The notes under the pieces: model-generated
Told to the model about the DNA's origin: nothing
What the model saw: only the letters and a program-made list of their open reading frames with translations
Databases searched by the model: none
In this document: in pieces, positions 36,657 to 46,367 of the stretch
Layout: each line of letters begins with the position of its first letter
How positions within the stretch are numbered: position 1 is the stretch's first letter
Program-made: the position numbers and the translations under genes
Assembly (NCBI RefSeq): GCF_020179475.1
Contig: NZ_JAILXZ010000003.1
Coordinates: 310,001 to 374,000 of the forward strand
DNA length: 64,000 nucleotides
Source: Novosphingobium huizhouense
GTDB taxonomy: Bacteria; Pseudomonadota; Alphaproteobacteria; Sphingomonadales; Sphingomonadaceae
Reading direction: 5' to 3'

Positions 36657-38059
36657 TGGCGCGCACCCTCGTCCGTGACGGTCTCGCACTGCTTGCCGCA
36701 TCGGTTTCGCTGCCAGCGCTCGCGCAATCGTCACCGCAGGGCGCCGAAGGCTTCGCCATCACCAATGCCACAATCGCGATCGGCGATGGCAGTGCTCCGA
36801 TCCATGGTGGCACCGTGGTCGTGCGCGGCGGCAAAGTCGTCGCCGCAGGGGCCGGCATCGCCGTTCCCGCCGGCGTCGAGGTGATCGATGGGACCGGCAA
36901 GTGGGTTACCCCCGGCATCGTCAGCGCAGTGACCGACCTCGGGCTGGTGGACGTCGGCGCTGTCGACGAGAGCAACGACGATTATGCCGAGAAGGCGGGC
37001 TTCAACGCGGCCCTCGACGTTTCCGCCGCGATCGATCCCGATGCGACCCCGATCGGAGTGAGCCGCGCGGGTGGCGTGACCCGCGCCGCCGTCGCGCCGG
37101 TCGCGGCCAATGCGATCTTCGCCGGCCAAGGCGCAATCATCGATCTCGCGGCAGATATCGATCCGGTCAGTCGTCCGCGCGCATTTCAGTTCGTCGAGTT
37201 GGGCGAGCGCGGTGCCGCCCTCGCCGGGGGCAGCCGCGTCGCAGCGCAGGCAGTGCTGCGCAACGCCCTGCGCGAAGCGGCGGACTTCGACCGCCGATCC
37301 GGGATCTCCAAGATCGGCGGGGCCAAAGGCGTGCCTGCTTCGACGGGCGACGACATTCCGCTCGATCCGCGCATGGCGCAGACGACACAAGGTCGCGCCG
37401 ACGACGGATTGCTGACGCGCTTCGATGCCGCAGCCCTGATCCCTGTCGTCAACGGAAGACAGCCGCTCTACGTCCACGTCGAACGGGCCGCCGACATCCT
37501 CCAGGTGCTACGGCTGAAGGACGAGTTTCCTGCACTGAAGCTGGTCATCGTCGGCGCCGCCGAAGGGTGGCGTGTCGCATCCCGCATCGCGGCGGCGCGC
37601 GTTCCCGTGCTGGCCAGTGCGATCACCGATCTGCCCGGCCGCTTCGAGACGCTCGCCGCGACACAATCCAACGTCGGACGAATGGCGCAGGCGGGTGTCA
37701 AGGTGGCGCTTGGCGGCTTCTACGACAACGACCAGCCCCGCTATGCCCCGCAATACGCTGGCAACCTCGTGGCGGTTGCGCAAATCCCGGGCGCAACCGG
37801 GCTGACCTGGGGCCAGGCGCTGGCCTCGATCACGTCGGTGCCGGCCGAGATCATTGGCGAGGGCGGCAGGTTCGGTAGCTTGAAGCCGGGCCTCGCCGGC
37901 GACGTCGTGATCTGGGATGGCGATCCGCTCGAAGTCACTTCCGGACCGGTTGCAATCTATATCGACGGCGTCAAACAGAACATGGTAAATCATCAAACGC
38001 GGTTGCGTGACCGCTACCGGCATCCGCAGGAAGGCCCGCTGCCTAAAGCTTACCAGTGA
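36653..38059 (+). CDS. Amidohydrolase-fold paralog lacking metal ligands
   Basis: The 468-residue exported protein (signal peptide LALLAASVSLPALAQ) has the amidohydrolase beta-sandwich and barrel layout and the end motif LKPGLAGDVVIWDGDP. At the HxH position it reads PGIVSAVTDLG, and the second His site reads VGAAEGWR. The aspartate region reads ALGGFYDND. Most metal ligands therefore appear lost. Translation is coupled to the active-looking paralog upstream by ATGA overlap, so it may be a regulatory or structural partner. Two ATG codons (36653, 36656) are possible starts. Confidence 0.85.
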   Translation: MMARTLVRDGLALLAASVSLPALAQSSPQGAEGFAITNATIAIGDGSAPIHGGTVVVRGGKVVAAGAGIAVPAGVEVIDGTGKWVTPGIVSAVTDLGLVDVGAVDESNDDYAEKAGFNAALDVSAAIDPDATPIGVSRAGGVTRAAVAPVAANAIFAGQGAIIDLAADIDPVSRPRAFQFVELGERGAALAGGSRVAAQAVLRNALREAADFDRRSGISKIGGAKGVPASTGDDIPLDPRMAQTTQGRADDGLLTRFDAAALIPVVNGRQPLYVHVERAADILQVLRLKDEFPALKLVIVGAAEGWRVASRIAAARVPVLASAITDLPGRFETLAATQSNVGRMAQAGVKVALGGFYDNDQPRYAPQYAGNLVAVAQIPGATGLTWGQALASITSVPAEIIGEGGRFGSLKPGLAGDVVIWDGDPLEVTSGPVAIYIDGVKQNMVNHQTRLRDRYRHPQEGPLPKAYQ

Positions 38060-38111
38060 TCGGCTGATTATTGCGCGACAGGCGCGTCAGAATTGAGCGG
38101 GAGATGGGACG

Positions 38112-38792
38112 ATGGGATGGTTGATCGCCGCAATGGCGAGTTTTCTTGGCACCCATTACCTCTTGTCCCACCCGCTGCGCGCTCCATTGGTCAAGGCGAT
38201 CGGCAACAAGGCTTTTCCCGCAGCCTACTCGCTCGTCGCGCTCTCCACTTTTGCATGGACGATCGTCGCCTTCGGCCGCGCGCCCCGCGATCCGCTGCTC
38301 TGGGACGGCATGGCGAGCATGCCCTGGATTATCTCCAGCGTACTTACCCTGATCGCGCTGGCGCTGTTCATGGCCTCGCTCGCCGGCAACCCGGCCTTGC
38401 CGGGCGCGAAGGTTCATGGCCTTTCGGCGCAGATGCCGCGTGGCGTCTTCAAGATCACGCGCCACCCGATGATGATGGGGTTCGCGCTCTGGGCCGCATC
38501 GCACATCCTGGTTTCGCCCTCACCTCGCGTGCTGGTGCTGATGGGCGGTTTGATCCTGCTCGCGCTCTACGGCTCGCATCTCCAGGATCGCAAGAAGAAG
38601 GCACTTTACGGCACCGAGTGGCGCTCGTGGATGAAGCGCACTTCGTTCTGGCCCAACCTCGCCCATGCGAGCGCGCTCGGCGTCTGGCTCGGTGCGGCGG
38701 TTCTTCCCTGGCTCGCGATCACCTGGTTGCACGTGCCGCTCGCGCAAGTGCCTGCGGGCCTATGGGGCTTGCTGCCGGCCCACATCCTCTGA
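38112..38792 (+). CDS. NnrU family membrane protein
   Basis: The 226-residue protein has about six membrane helices and the family-typical GTHYLLSHPLR and RHPMMMGFALWAASHI segments. NnrU proteins are linked to nitric-oxide metabolism in denitrifiers and are related to a heme-containing isomerase; no denitrification genes lie nearby, so the role here is open. It ends directly against the convergent dxs stop codon. Confidence 0.88.
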   Translation: MGWLIAAMASFLGTHYLLSHPLRAPLVKAIGNKAFPAAYSLVALSTFAWTIVAFGRAPRDPLLWDGMASMPWIISSVLTLIALALFMASLAGNPALPGAKVHGLSAQMPRGVFKITRHPMMMGFALWAASHILVSPSPRVLVLMGGLILLALYGSHLQDRKKKALYGTEWRSWMKRTSFWPNLAHASALGVWLGAAVLPWLAITWLHVPLAQVPAGLWGLLPAHIL

Positions 38793-40715
38793 TCAGGCGC
38801 GCGCTTCGCTGACCCCGGCGCTGTTGTGCCGCAGCGCCTTGAGCACGGTATCGACGATCTGCGCTGCGTTCAGGCCGGCCTCGTCATACTGCTTCTCCGG
38901 ACTGTCCTGGTCCTGGAACAAGTCGGGCAGCCGCATCGTGCGGATCTTCAGGCCGGCGTCGGTCAGGCCCTCGTCGCTGGCGAGCGTCAGCACATGGGCT
39001 CCGAGCCCACCGATCGCGCCTTCCTCGATGGTGACGATCACCTCGTGCGTGCCCATCAGGCGGCGGATCAGCTCACTGTCGAGCGGCTTCGCAAAGCGCA
39101 GGTCTGCAACCGTTGTCGACAGGCCCCTGGCCTCCAGCTGGTCTGCTGCCTTGAGCGCCTCTGCCAGGCGCGTGCCGAGCGAGAGCAGGGCGACCTTGCT
39201 CCCCTCGCGCACCACCCGACCCTTGCCGATCGGAAGCTGTTGCGGCACGGCCGGCAGCTCGACACCGACCCCGTTGCCGCGCGGGTAGCGGAATGCGATA
39301 GGGCCCGCGTCGTAGAGCGCCGCGGTGTGGGTCATATGAACAAGCTCCGCCTCGTCGGCGGCAGCCATGACCACCATGTTGGGCAGGGTCGCCAGATAGG
39401 TCACGTCGAACGAGCCGGCGTGCGTCGCGCCATCGGCGCCGACCAGTCCGGCGCGGTCGATGGCGAAGCGCACCGGCAGGTTCTGGATCGCCACGTCGTG
39501 GACCACCTGATCGTAGGCGCGCTGAAGGAACGTCGAATAGATCGCACAGAACGGGCGCATGCCCTGCGCCGCCAAGCCCGCGGCGAAGGTAACCGCATGC
39601 TGTTCCGCAATCCCGACGTCGAAGCTGCGATCGGGATAAGCGGCGGCAAACTTGTCGAGCCCGGTGCCGGAAGGCATCGCCGCGGTGATCGCGCAGATCG
39701 TGGTATCGCGCTCGGCCTCCGCCACCAGCGCCCCGGCAAAGACGCTGGTATAGCTCGGCGGCCCACTCGCGCTCTTGGCCTGCTCACCGGTGATCACGTT
39801 GAACTTCTGGACGCCGTGATATTTGTCTGCGGCGTTCTCGGCGGGCGCATAGCCCTTGCCCTTCTGCGTCACGACATGGATCAGGCACGGCCCCTCGGCG
39901 GCGTCGCGCACGTTCTCGAGCACGGGGATCAATTGGTCGAGGTTGTGCCCGTCGATCGGGCCGACGTAGTAGAAGCCCAGTTCTTCGAACAGGGTGCCGC
40001 CCATCGCCAGCCCACGCGCGAACTCGTCGGTCTTCCGCGCCGCCTTGTGCAGTGGCTCGGGCAAGCGGCGCGAAAGCTTGCGCAGCGTGTCGCGCAGGCC
40101 GAGGAACGGGCCCGACGACACAAGCCGCGCCAGATAGGCCGAGAGGCCGCCCACCGGCGGGGCGATCGACATGTCGTTGTCGTTGAGGATCACGATCAGC
40201 CGGTTGCCCGCGGCTTCGGCGTTGTTCATCGCCTCGTAGGCCATGCCCGCGCTCATCGCGCCGTCACCGATGACGGCGATGCCCTTGCCCGGCTTGTTGG
40301 CAAGCTTGTTGGCGACCGCGAAGCCGAGCGCCGCCGAGATCGAGGTCGACGAATGCGCGGTCCCGAACGGGTCGTATTCGCTTTCGCTGCGCTTGGTGAA
40401 GCCCGAAAGCCCGCCGCCTTGGCGCAAGGTGCGGATGCGGCTGCGCCGGCCGGTCAGGATCTTGTGCGGGTACGCCTGGTGCCCGACGTCCCAGACGAGA
40501 CGGTCGTCGGGGGTATTGAACACGTAATGGATCGCCACAGTCAACTCGACCACGCCTAGGCCCGAGCCGAGGTGCCCGCCGGTCTGCCCCACCGCGCTGA
40601 TCATTTCGGCACGCAGTTCGTCGGCCAACTGCCGCAATTGCGAGGGCTGGAGCTTGCGCAGATCGTCGGGCGTATCGACGGTGTCGAGGAGCGGCGTGGC
40701 CGGAGTTGCGGACAT
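38793..40715 (-). CDS. dxs: 1-deoxy-D-xylulose-5-phosphate synthase
   Basis: The 640-residue thiamine diphosphate enzyme has [13 protein letters not shown], the ThDP motif [17 protein letters not shown] and the active-site segment [16 protein letters not shown]. It makes the first intermediate of the non-mevalonate isoprenoid pathway, which also feeds carotenoids and quinones. It is divergent from the GNAT gene across 74 bases. Confidence 0.97.
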   Translation of the reverse strand: MSATPATPLLDTVDTPDDLRKLQPSQLRQLADELRAEMISAVGQTGGHLGSGLGVVELTVAIHYVFNTPDDRLVWDVGHQAYPHKILTGRRSRIRTLRQGGGLSGFTKRSESEYDPFGTAHSSTSISAALGFAVANKLANKPGKGIAVIGDGAMSAGMAYEAMNNAEAAGNRLIVILNDNDMSIAPPVGGLSAYLARLVSSGPFLGLRDTLRKLSRRLPEPLHKAARKTDEFARGLAMGGTLFEELGFYYVGPIDGHNLDQLIPVLENVRDAAEGPCLIHVVTQKGKGYAPAENAADKYHGVQKFNVITGEQAKSASGPPSYTSVFAGALVAEAERDTTICAITAAMPSGTGLDKFAAAYPDRSFDVGIAEQHAVTFAAGLAAQGMRPFCAIYSTFLQRAYDQVVHDVAIQNLPVRFAIDRAGLVGADGATHAGSFDVTYLATLPNMVVMAAADEAELVHMTHTAALYDAGPIAFRYPRGNGVGVELPAVPQQLPIGKGRVVREGSKVALLSLGTRLAEALKAADQLEARGLSTTVADLRFAKPLDSELIRRLMGTHEVIVTIEEGAIGGLGAHVLTLASDEGLTDAGLKIRTMRLPDLFQDQDSPEKQYDEAGLNAAQIVDTVLKALRHNSAGVSEARA

Positions 40716-40789
40716 CGCGTTTCCTTACACCCTTGTTACGCCGCGTCCAACCACAACAAAGCGTTTGCACATGCGGGCCGGGGCACGTC

Positions 40790-41335
40790 ATGGCAACGAC
40801 GATGCCACAGATCGCCATTCGCCTTGCCAAAAGCGACGACCTCGACACGCTTCGCGGCGTGATGGATGCAGCCATCGGCGAACTGCAGCGCGGCTTCCTC
40901 ACGCCCGAGCAGGTCCAATCGAGCCGGGCGGTGATGGGTCTCGACCGACAGCTGATCGAGGATGGGACCTATTTCGTCGCCGAAATCGCAGACGCGATCG
41001 TGGGCTGCGGAGGGTGGAGCCGTCGTGCAACGCTGTACGGCGGCGATCACAGCGCCGGGTTGCGGGAGCCGCGGCTGCTCGATCCAGCCTGCGAGGCCGC
41101 GCGGATCAGGGCGATGTACACCCTTCCCGCATTTGCCCGCATGGGCGTCGGACGGGCGCTGCTGGCTCATTGCGAGGCCGCGGCGAAGGCCGAAGGGTTC
41201 GCCCGCTGCGAGCTGATGGGCACCCTTTCCGGGGTGCCGCTCTATGCAATGGCGGGTTATGAAGTGCTCGAGGAGATCGAGGATGCGCGCGGGGGGACGC
41301 CGGTTCCGCTCAAGCGCATGGGCAAGCGCCTCTGA
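40790..41335 (+). CDS. GNAT family N-acetyltransferase
   Basis: This 181-residue protein has the acetyl-CoA-binding pattern of GNAT enzymes (IRAMYTLPAFARMGVGRALL, with the R/QxxGxG/A-like RMGVGRA) and a C-terminal LYAMAGYEVLEE. The substrate is unknown. ATG 40790 is used; ATG 40802 is another possibility. Confidence 0.85.
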   Translation: MATTMPQIAIRLAKSDDLDTLRGVMDAAIGELQRGFLTPEQVQSSRAVMGLDRQLIEDGTYFVAEIADAIVGCGGWSRRATLYGGDHSAGLREPRLLDPACEAARIRAMYTLPAFARMGVGRALLAHCEAAAKAEGFARCELMGTLSGVPLYAMAGYEVLEEIEDARGGTPVPLKRMGKRL

Positions 41336-41344
41336 GATACCGGG

Positions 41345-41806
41345 TCAGGCGCAGTGGCTGCAGACGCCACGCAATTCTACCACCGGGCGTACGTCCGCAA
41401 AGCCTGCGCCACGCGCCGCGTCGCGAAGCTGGCCGGTGAGGCGGTCGTCGTCGAGGTGCGTCGCCTGCCCGCAGGCGTCGCAGATCAGGAAGATGCAATC
41501 GTGGCGGCAGCCTGGGTGGGTGTTGGCGAGATAAGCGTTGGCGCTTTCGACGCGCCGGGCGAGGTTGGTCCGGACGAAGAGGTCGAGGATGCGATAGACG
41601 CTGTTGGCCGCAACGCGCTTGCCGCGGCGAATTCCGACGCTTTCGGCGATGTCGTAGGCCGAGGCCGGCTTGTCCTGCGCCGCCAGCGCTTCGAACACGT
41701 CGGCGCGCATGTCGGTCCATTGCTCGCCCGCGGTCACGAGGACGTCGCGCGCGGCCTCGACGAGCGTTTCGCCGGCGTGGTGGTGATGGTGTTGATGGCC
41801 GCCCAT
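41345..41806 (-). CDS. zur: Fur family regulator, Zur-like
   Basis: The 153-residue regulator begins MGGHQHHHHHAGE, a metal-binding His cluster. The winged helix (about residues 30-80) and the C-terminal CDAC...CSHC zinc-site pairs follow the Fur/Zur plan (HPGCRHDCIFLICDACG). The poly-His head and Cys pairs favour zinc sensing (Zur) over iron, but the metal is inferred. ATG 41806 is used because longer starts run over the msrA end. It lies downstream of msrA. Confidence 0.85.
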   Translation of the reverse strand: MGGHQHHHHHAGETLVEAARDVLVTAGEQWTDMRADVFEALAAQDKPASAYDIAESVGIRRGKRVAANSVYRILDLFVRTNLARRVESANAYLANTHPGCRHDCIFLICDACGQATHLDDDRLTGQLRDAARGAGFADVRPVVELRGVCSHCA

Positions 41807-41849
41807 CGGTCTAAGATAGGCCTTGGCACAGGGAATCGCAATTTGATGG

Positions 41850-42533
41850 TCACCCGGGGGTGAAGCTGCTCTTCCAGAACTGCGGGAATGTCCGCTGGAG
41901 CGCGGCCACCTTGGGCGCATCCCAGCGCCGGATGTAGCCGTGGTCCGGGTTCTTCAAGGCAAAGTCCTGATGATAGGATTCGGCAGGGAAGAAAGCCTGG
42001 CCGGGCTCCACCCGAGTCACGATCGGGCGCTTCCACGGATCGAGCCGGCGCAGCTGCGCAATGTAGCCTGCAGCGACACGTGCCTGTTCGCGATCGAGCG
42101 GGAACAGCGCATTGCGATACTGCGTGCCGACGTCGGGTTCCTGCCGGTTGAGCTGGGTCGGGTCGCTGGCGACACCGAAGAAAACCTGGAGCAACTGGTC
42201 GTAGCGGATGACCGTGGGATCGTAGGTCACCCGGATTGCCTCGGCGTGGCGTGTCGTCCCGCTGCTCACCGTTTCGTAATCCGCCTGAGCGCGGCTGCCG
42301 CCCGCATACCCCGAAACCACGCTGGTGACGCCATTGAGGTGGCTGAAAACCGCCTCCATGCCCCAGAAGCAACCCCCGGCGAACACCGCGGTGCGCCGGC
42401 CCGCGGGCTCGACCGCGCGGACAGCCGCTTCCGGCGCGCGATAGGCCTGCTCGGCAAGCGCGGGCTGCTGGCAGGCAGTCGCGGCCACGAGCACCGCCGC
42501 CGCTGCCGTCAGCGCACGCAGCGGCGCGCTCAT
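41850..42533 (-). CDS. msrA: Exported peptide methionine sulfoxide reductase A
   Basis: The 227-residue protein has a lipoprotein-like signal (AAAAVLVAATAC) and the catalytic GGCFWGME motif with EVDP-type region DPTVIRYDQLLQVFF and SYHQDF. It reduces methionine-S-sulfoxide in exported proteins. Its ATG overlaps the TGA of a 49-codon upstream gene (ATGA). It precedes the zur-like gene by 43 bases. Confidence 0.93.
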   Translation of the reverse strand: MSAPLRALTAAAAVLVAATACQQPALAEQAYRAPEAAVRAVEPAGRRTAVFAGGCFWGMEAVFSHLNGVTSVVSGYAGGSRAQADYETVSSGTTRHAEAIRVTYDPTVIRYDQLLQVFFGVASDPTQLNRQEPDVGTQYRNALFPLDREQARVAAGYIAQLRRLDPWKRPIVTRVEPGQAFFPAESYHQDFALKNPDHGYIRRWDAPKVAALQRTFPQFWKSSFTPG

Positions 42534-42679
42534 CGGCCCTGCCCGGCTGCAACCGCGACAGAAACCTCTGCCGCCTCGGCGACATGGACGCGGGCAGCAA
42601 TCGACACGCCCATCCCGAGCGAGCCAATGGCGAATCCGAGCAGGAGAGAGCGGTAGAAATCCTTGGCGAACAGTCGCAT
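42530..42679 (-). CDS. Small single-helix membrane protein coupled to msrA
   Basis: This 49-residue frame starts at ATG 42679 and reads MRLFAKDFYRSLLLGFAIGS followed by LGMGVSIAARVHVAEAAEVS. It has one membrane helix with a positive N-terminus. The stop codon overlaps the msrA ATG (ATGA), which supports real translation and coupling. No ribosome site is obvious. No known family is recognised; it may be an anchor or a leader that tunes msrA. Confidence 0.5.
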   Translation of the reverse strand: MRLFAKDFYRSLLLGFAIGSLGMGVSIAARVHVAEAAEVSVAVAAGQGR

Positions 42680-42793
42680 GAGAAGTTGTCCACGAGTTGG
42701 AAACGGGGTGGCATTGCCGTGCGCAAGCTGACGCCGCTGTGAACGGCCGCACAGAATGCGGAGATATTCGTATTCGCTGCCTACAAGGTTACG

Positions 42794-43573
42794 TCAGCTG
42801 CGCAGGGCGACCCAGATAGGCGCGTGATCGCTGGCCTTCTCGCGGCCGCGATAGGCCTTGTCGACACCGGCCGCTTCGAGCCGGTCGGCAAGCGCAGGCG
42901 ACAGCAGCGCGTGATCGATGCGAAAACCGTGATCGCGCTGCCAGGCGCCGGCCTGGTAGTCCCAGAACGTCCACACGCCTCCTTGCGGGTTGTGCAGATC
43001 TATCGCGTCAGTCCAGCCGTCGTTGAGCAAGCGGCGGTAGGCATCGCGCGATTCGGGCTGCATCAGTGCATCGCCCGCCATCGCCCGCACTGAAAACGTG
43101 TCCTTGTCCTCGGGGATCACGTTGTAGTCGCCGATCACCACGACCGGCAATTCCTCGGCGAGGAGCTCGCGCATCCGGATGCGCAGGCGCTCCATCCAGC
43201 GCAACTTGTAGTCGAACTTGGGGCCGGGCTGCGGATTTCCGTTCGGCAGGTAGATGCATACGACGCGCAAGCCGAACACGTCCGCCTCGAGATAGCGGGC
43301 GTGTTCGTCCTCCGGGTCGCCGGGCAAACCGCGGTGGGCTTCGCGCGGCGCCTCGCCATCGGCGAGGATCGCCACCCCGTTGAAGCCCTTCTGTCCATGC
43401 CAGATCGCACGGTAGCCGATCTTCTCGAACTCGGCGGCAGGAAAGCCCTCGTCCTGCGTCTTGATCTCCTGGAGGCAGGCGACCGCCGGCCGGGTCTCCT
43501 CGAGCCATTCCAAGAGCCGCGGCAGGCGCGCCTTGATGCCGTTGATGTTGAAGCTTGCGACCTTGATCGTCAC
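42794..43573 (-). CDS. xthA: Exodeoxyribonuclease III
   Basis: The 259-residue enzyme has the family motifs LQEIKTQ, GDYNVIPED and SDHAPIWV. It is an AP endonuclease and 3'-5' exonuclease in base-excision repair. It starts at GTG 43573, overlapping the TGA of the upstream Fe-S carrier gene (GTGA), so the two are coupled. Confidence 0.95.
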   Translation of the reverse strand: MTIKVASFNINGIKARLPRLLEWLEETRPAVACLQEIKTQDEGFPAAEFEKIGYRAIWHGQKGFNGVAILADGEAPREAHRGLPGDPEDEHARYLEADVFGLRVVCIYLPNGNPQPGPKFDYKLRWMERLRIRMRELLAEELPVVVIGDYNVIPEDKDTFSVRAMAGDALMQPESRDAYRRLLNDGWTDAIDLHNPQGGVWTFWDYQAGAWQRDHGFRIDHALLSPALADRLEAAGVDKAYRGREKASDHAPIWVALRS

Positions 43574-43902
43574 ACGCTGAAACTCGCGCCGCAGCCGCAA
43601 CCCGAAGCAGCTTGCGGATTGGTCACACGGAACGCGGCGCCGCCCAGCGATTCAATGTATTCGACGGTCGCACCGCTGACGAGATCGAGGCTCGTCGCGT
43701 CGACCACGAGCCTCACGCCATTGGTCTCGGAGATCGCATCGTCGGCTTCCGGCGCGTCGGCGAGAGCGAAGCGGTACTGGAAACCAGAACACCCGCCGCC
43801 TTCGACCGAAAGGCGGAGTATGGCGGGCTTCGCCTGCTTTGCGGCAATGGCGGCAACGCGCGCTGCGGCGCTCGGCGCGAGGGTCACGACGGGTTCGCTC
43901 AT
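43570..43902 (-). CDS. erpA: Iron-sulfur cluster insertion protein, ErpA-like
   Basis: This 110-residue A-type carrier has the three conserved cysteines in GGCSGFQY and ASGCGCGASF. It passes Fe-S clusters to target enzymes. It is followed by xthA with a GTGA overlap. Confidence 0.93.
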   Translation of the reverse strand: MSEPVVTLAPSAAARVAAIAAKQAKPAILRLSVEGGGCSGFQYRFALADAPEADDAISETNGVRLVVDATSLDLVSGATVEYIESLGGAAFRVTNPQAASGCGCGASFSV

Positions 43903-43982
43903 GAGAGCGAGATAGGCGCGCAGAGGCCGTTGCTCAAGCGGTAGCGGTGCAGAGTTCCCGCACGGCAGCCCGCAAGGGCCGT

Positions 43983-44414
43983 TCAGGCCGACTGGATATA
44001 GCTCCGCATGGCGTGTGCTTCGGCCTCGATCGCATCAAGCCTGTGCTTGACCAGGTCACCGATAGAAATGAACGCCACCATCGCTCCGCCTTCGATGACC
44101 GGCAGGTGGCGGATGCGCCGCCGGGTCATCAGGCCAAGCGCGTGGAGCACGCTGTCGGACGGGGCCACGCTGATCACCGGGGCGGTCATCACGTCGCGGA
44201 CTTTCATTTCGAGCGCTCGCGCCCCGTGCGCCTTGAGGCAATGGATCACGTCGCGTTCGGAAAAGATCCCGGCGACCGGAACGCCTTCGTCCGCGACCGG
44301 CAGCGCGCCGATTCGCTTCTCGGCGAGCAAGGCAATGGCTGCAGCGACAGTCTCATCCGCGCGGGTGCTCCATACGTCGCCCGAACGACCGGCTATGAGC
44401 CTGGCAATCGTCAT
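43983..44414 (-). CDS. Two-CBS-domain protein
   Basis: The 143-residue cytoplasmic protein consists of a tandem CBS pair (Bateman module): GALPVADEGVPVAGIFSERDV and HLPVIEGGAMVAFISIGDLV. Such modules bind adenosine nucleotides. The ATG at 44414 has a strong GGAGG ribosome site. It is divergent from a small membrane protein gene. Confidence 0.93.
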   Translation of the reverse strand: MTIARLIAGRSGDVWSTRADETVAAAIALLAEKRIGALPVADEGVPVAGIFSERDVIHCLKAHGARALEMKVRDVMTAPVISVAPSDSVLHALGLMTRRRIRHLPVIEGGAMVAFISIGDLVKHRLDAIEAEAHAMRSYIQSA

Positions 44415-44540
44415 GGCATCCTCCTGCTTTCGTTGTTCGCCTGGATGCTTTTCGCACCTCGGGCCGCCACGATGATGCCAAGATTACCGGCGGTGTCAAA
44501 GCATTGCCCATCCCCTTGCAAAGGCCCATGTTCCCCCCCG

Positions 44541-44864
44541 ATGCCCAGATCACCCGCCCCCCGCCCCTCGCCGCTCGACGATCCGCGCAATGCGGCGCAC
44601 GCCTGGAGTCGATACCGCAGTCTCCTGCGGGGGATGGCTGCGGCAACGCTCGCAACCATATTCGGGGTCTGGGTCTACTTGTGGAACCAGTTCGGACTTG
44701 TCTCGATCCACCTCTACATCGCGACGTTCCTTGGGATCGGCCTCACGATGATGCTGATGGCAGCGCTGATGGGCCTCGTCTTCCTTTCCAGCGGAACTGG
44801 ACACGACGAAACCATCGACGATCCTCTCGACGACGGTATCGAATGGGGCGGGCCCGAAATCTGA
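44541..44864 (+). CDS. Small two-helix membrane protein
   Basis: The 107-residue protein has two hydrophobic helices (AATLATIFGVWVYLW; LYIATFLGIGLTMMLMAAL) and an acidic C-terminus. No catalytic motif is recognised. Sphingomonads carry similar small proteins of unknown role. ATG 44541 is the best in-frame start; upstream in-frame codons lie in the CBS promoter region. Confidence 0.7.
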   Translation: MPRSPAPRPSPLDDPRNAAHAWSRYRSLLRGMAAATLATIFGVWVYLWNQFGLVSIHLYIATFLGIGLTMMLMAALMGLVFLSSGTGHDETIDDPLDDGIEWGGPEI

Positions 44865-45228
44865 ATCACTAATGCGGCCGCAACGGCGGCGTGGTGCTTG
44901 CCCGCGATGCGCCCGAAATCCAAATCGGCGCGGTCGTTCGCTTGCTCGTGCGAGGCATGAAGTTCGCAGAATGCGGACGTAGAACATTGCGCTGCGATTG
45001 CCGTCTCTCGAGCATCCTCGCCGAGGCGCTAGAGGCATTCGTGACTGTCCTGGACCGCTACTCGCTGGCGGACGCGGCGTGCGCGGGCACCCCTGCTTTT
45101 GCGCCTTGGACGCTTTTGCCACCGCTGGCCGCGAACGTGTCGCGAGGAACCTGCGCCGCGCCGGGCGATTGAACCGGGCGAAAGAGGGCTCTGCGCCTCC
45201 CGCGCCGGGCCTGCGGGAGAAGACCGCC
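44865..45228. other. Intergenic region before the DoxX gene
   Basis: No supported gene is seen in these 364 bases. A 93-codon open frame at 44891-45172 has no recognisable features. A partial direct repeat of CCCGAAATC occurs at about 44854-44862 and again about 60 bases further on, which is probably chance. Confidence 0.5.
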
Positions 45229-45807
45229 ATGAACAGTATCGCTGCATTCGCTGGCCGTATCCTGCTGGCCATCCTGTTTGTCGTATCCGGCGCCGGCAAG
45301 CTGTTCGATCTCGACGGTACCAATGCGATGATCACCGCCGCCGGCCTGCCGGCCGGACTCGCCGTGCCGGTGGCATTGTTCGAGCTGATCGGCGGGCTCG
45401 CGATCGCACTCGGCTTCATGACCCGCCTCTTTGCGATCCTGTTCGCCGGCTTCTGCTTGCTCGCCACACTGCTGTTCCATCGCAACCTCGCTGATCCGAT
45501 CCAGGCAAGCATGGCGCTCAAGAACCTGTCGATCGCGGGCGGCTTCCTCTGCCTGTTCGCACACAGCCAGATGCGCTGGAGCTATGATTCCATGCAGATC
45601 GCGCGCCGCGGCGAAATCGCCACGCGCGAGGCCGAGCAGCGCGCCCGCGAGGCGGAACTTCGCGCGGCACGCGCAGAGGGTCACGCGTCGGCGCTCGCCC
45701 AAGGCCAGCCGGTCGCCGCGAGCGAGACGACCTACGTAACAACACCCGATCTTGACGGCGACGGACTTCCCGATCGCCGGAAGCGCAAATGGTGGTCGCT
45801 TGGGTGA
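45229..45807 (+). CDS. DoxX family membrane protein with C-terminal tail
   Basis: The 192-residue protein starts at ATG 45229 with the DoxX pattern (AAFAGRILLAILFVVSGAGK) and four membrane helices to about residue 120. An Arg/Ala/Glu-rich helical tail (AEQRAREAELRAARAEGHA) follows, then a DLDGDGLPDR motif and a basic end. DoxX proteins are quinone-linked oxidoreductase-like membrane proteins. The tail is not standard. It is convergent with a lipoprotein gene, 4 bases away. Confidence 0.88.
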   Translation: MNSIAAFAGRILLAILFVVSGAGKLFDLDGTNAMITAAGLPAGLAVPVALFELIGGLAIALGFMTRLFAILFAGFCLLATLLFHRNLADPIQASMALKNLSIAGGFLCLFAHSQMRWSYDSMQIARRGEIATREAEQRAREAELRAARAEGHASALAQGQPVAASETTYVTTPDLDGDGLPDRRKRKWWSLG

Positions 45808-45811
45808 GCGA

Positions 45812-46243
45812 TCAGTGCCGGCGTAGCGCCGCGACGCAGGCTGCCCGATCGACGTCGCGGCCATCGCCGCGCCGCGCTTCCACGTAGGTCGCTGTCGCCC
45901 TTGCTCCCGGCGCGACAGGATAGAGGAACGCGTCGAGGATGCAGGCGCTGCCTGACCACTGCAACTTGCGTGCATCTTCCTCGCGAACGTCCAGTCGGGG
46001 CGTGCCGAACTGACGAACGAGCTGGTCGGCATCGGCGCCGACGACGCCTTCGAGGCCCGGCAGATTGAGGACCGTCGCTGTCGGCCGTGCCGGCACCTTG
46101 AGGACAGGGCGGGTCGGCGTCCGGCCGGTGCTGGCGATGGTCGTCGACTTGCCCGTTGCGCTGGTCGCGACCCCCGTTGAACCGCCCCCGCACCCTGCGA
46201 CAAGGGTGCAGAAGGCAACGATGCTGAGGGCTCGACAGAACAT
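45812..46243 (-). CDS. Hypothetical lipoprotein
   Basis: This 143-residue protein begins MFCRALSIVAFCTLVAGC with lipobox LVAGC. A Ser/Thr-rich linker leads to a folded part with conserved-looking GADADQLVRQFGTPRLDVRE and a Cys pair. Upstream longer frames are less likely. Function is unknown. It is divergent from the adenosine kinase gene across 124 bases. Confidence 0.75.
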   Translation of the reverse strand: MFCRALSIVAFCTLVAGCGGGSTGVATSATGKSTTIASTGRTPTRPVLKVPARPTATVLNLPGLEGVVGADADQLVRQFGTPRLDVREEDARKLQWSGSACILDAFLYPVAPGARATATYVEARRGDGRDVDRAACVAALRRH

Positions 46244-46367
46244 ACGAGCCGCATGAAGCGCCCGACAGGCTCCTGTCAACGCAGCGCGCGCTAGACAGTA
46301 GCCCGCTTGCGGCGCCCGGGCTTGACCGCTACCCCCTCCGCGCCCGGTTCCCAAGGATGGAGAATAC

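Noticed and set aside
44891..45172. 93-codon frame upstream of the DoxX gene
   Set aside because: No recognisable domain, signal peptide or ribosome site; treated as non-coding.
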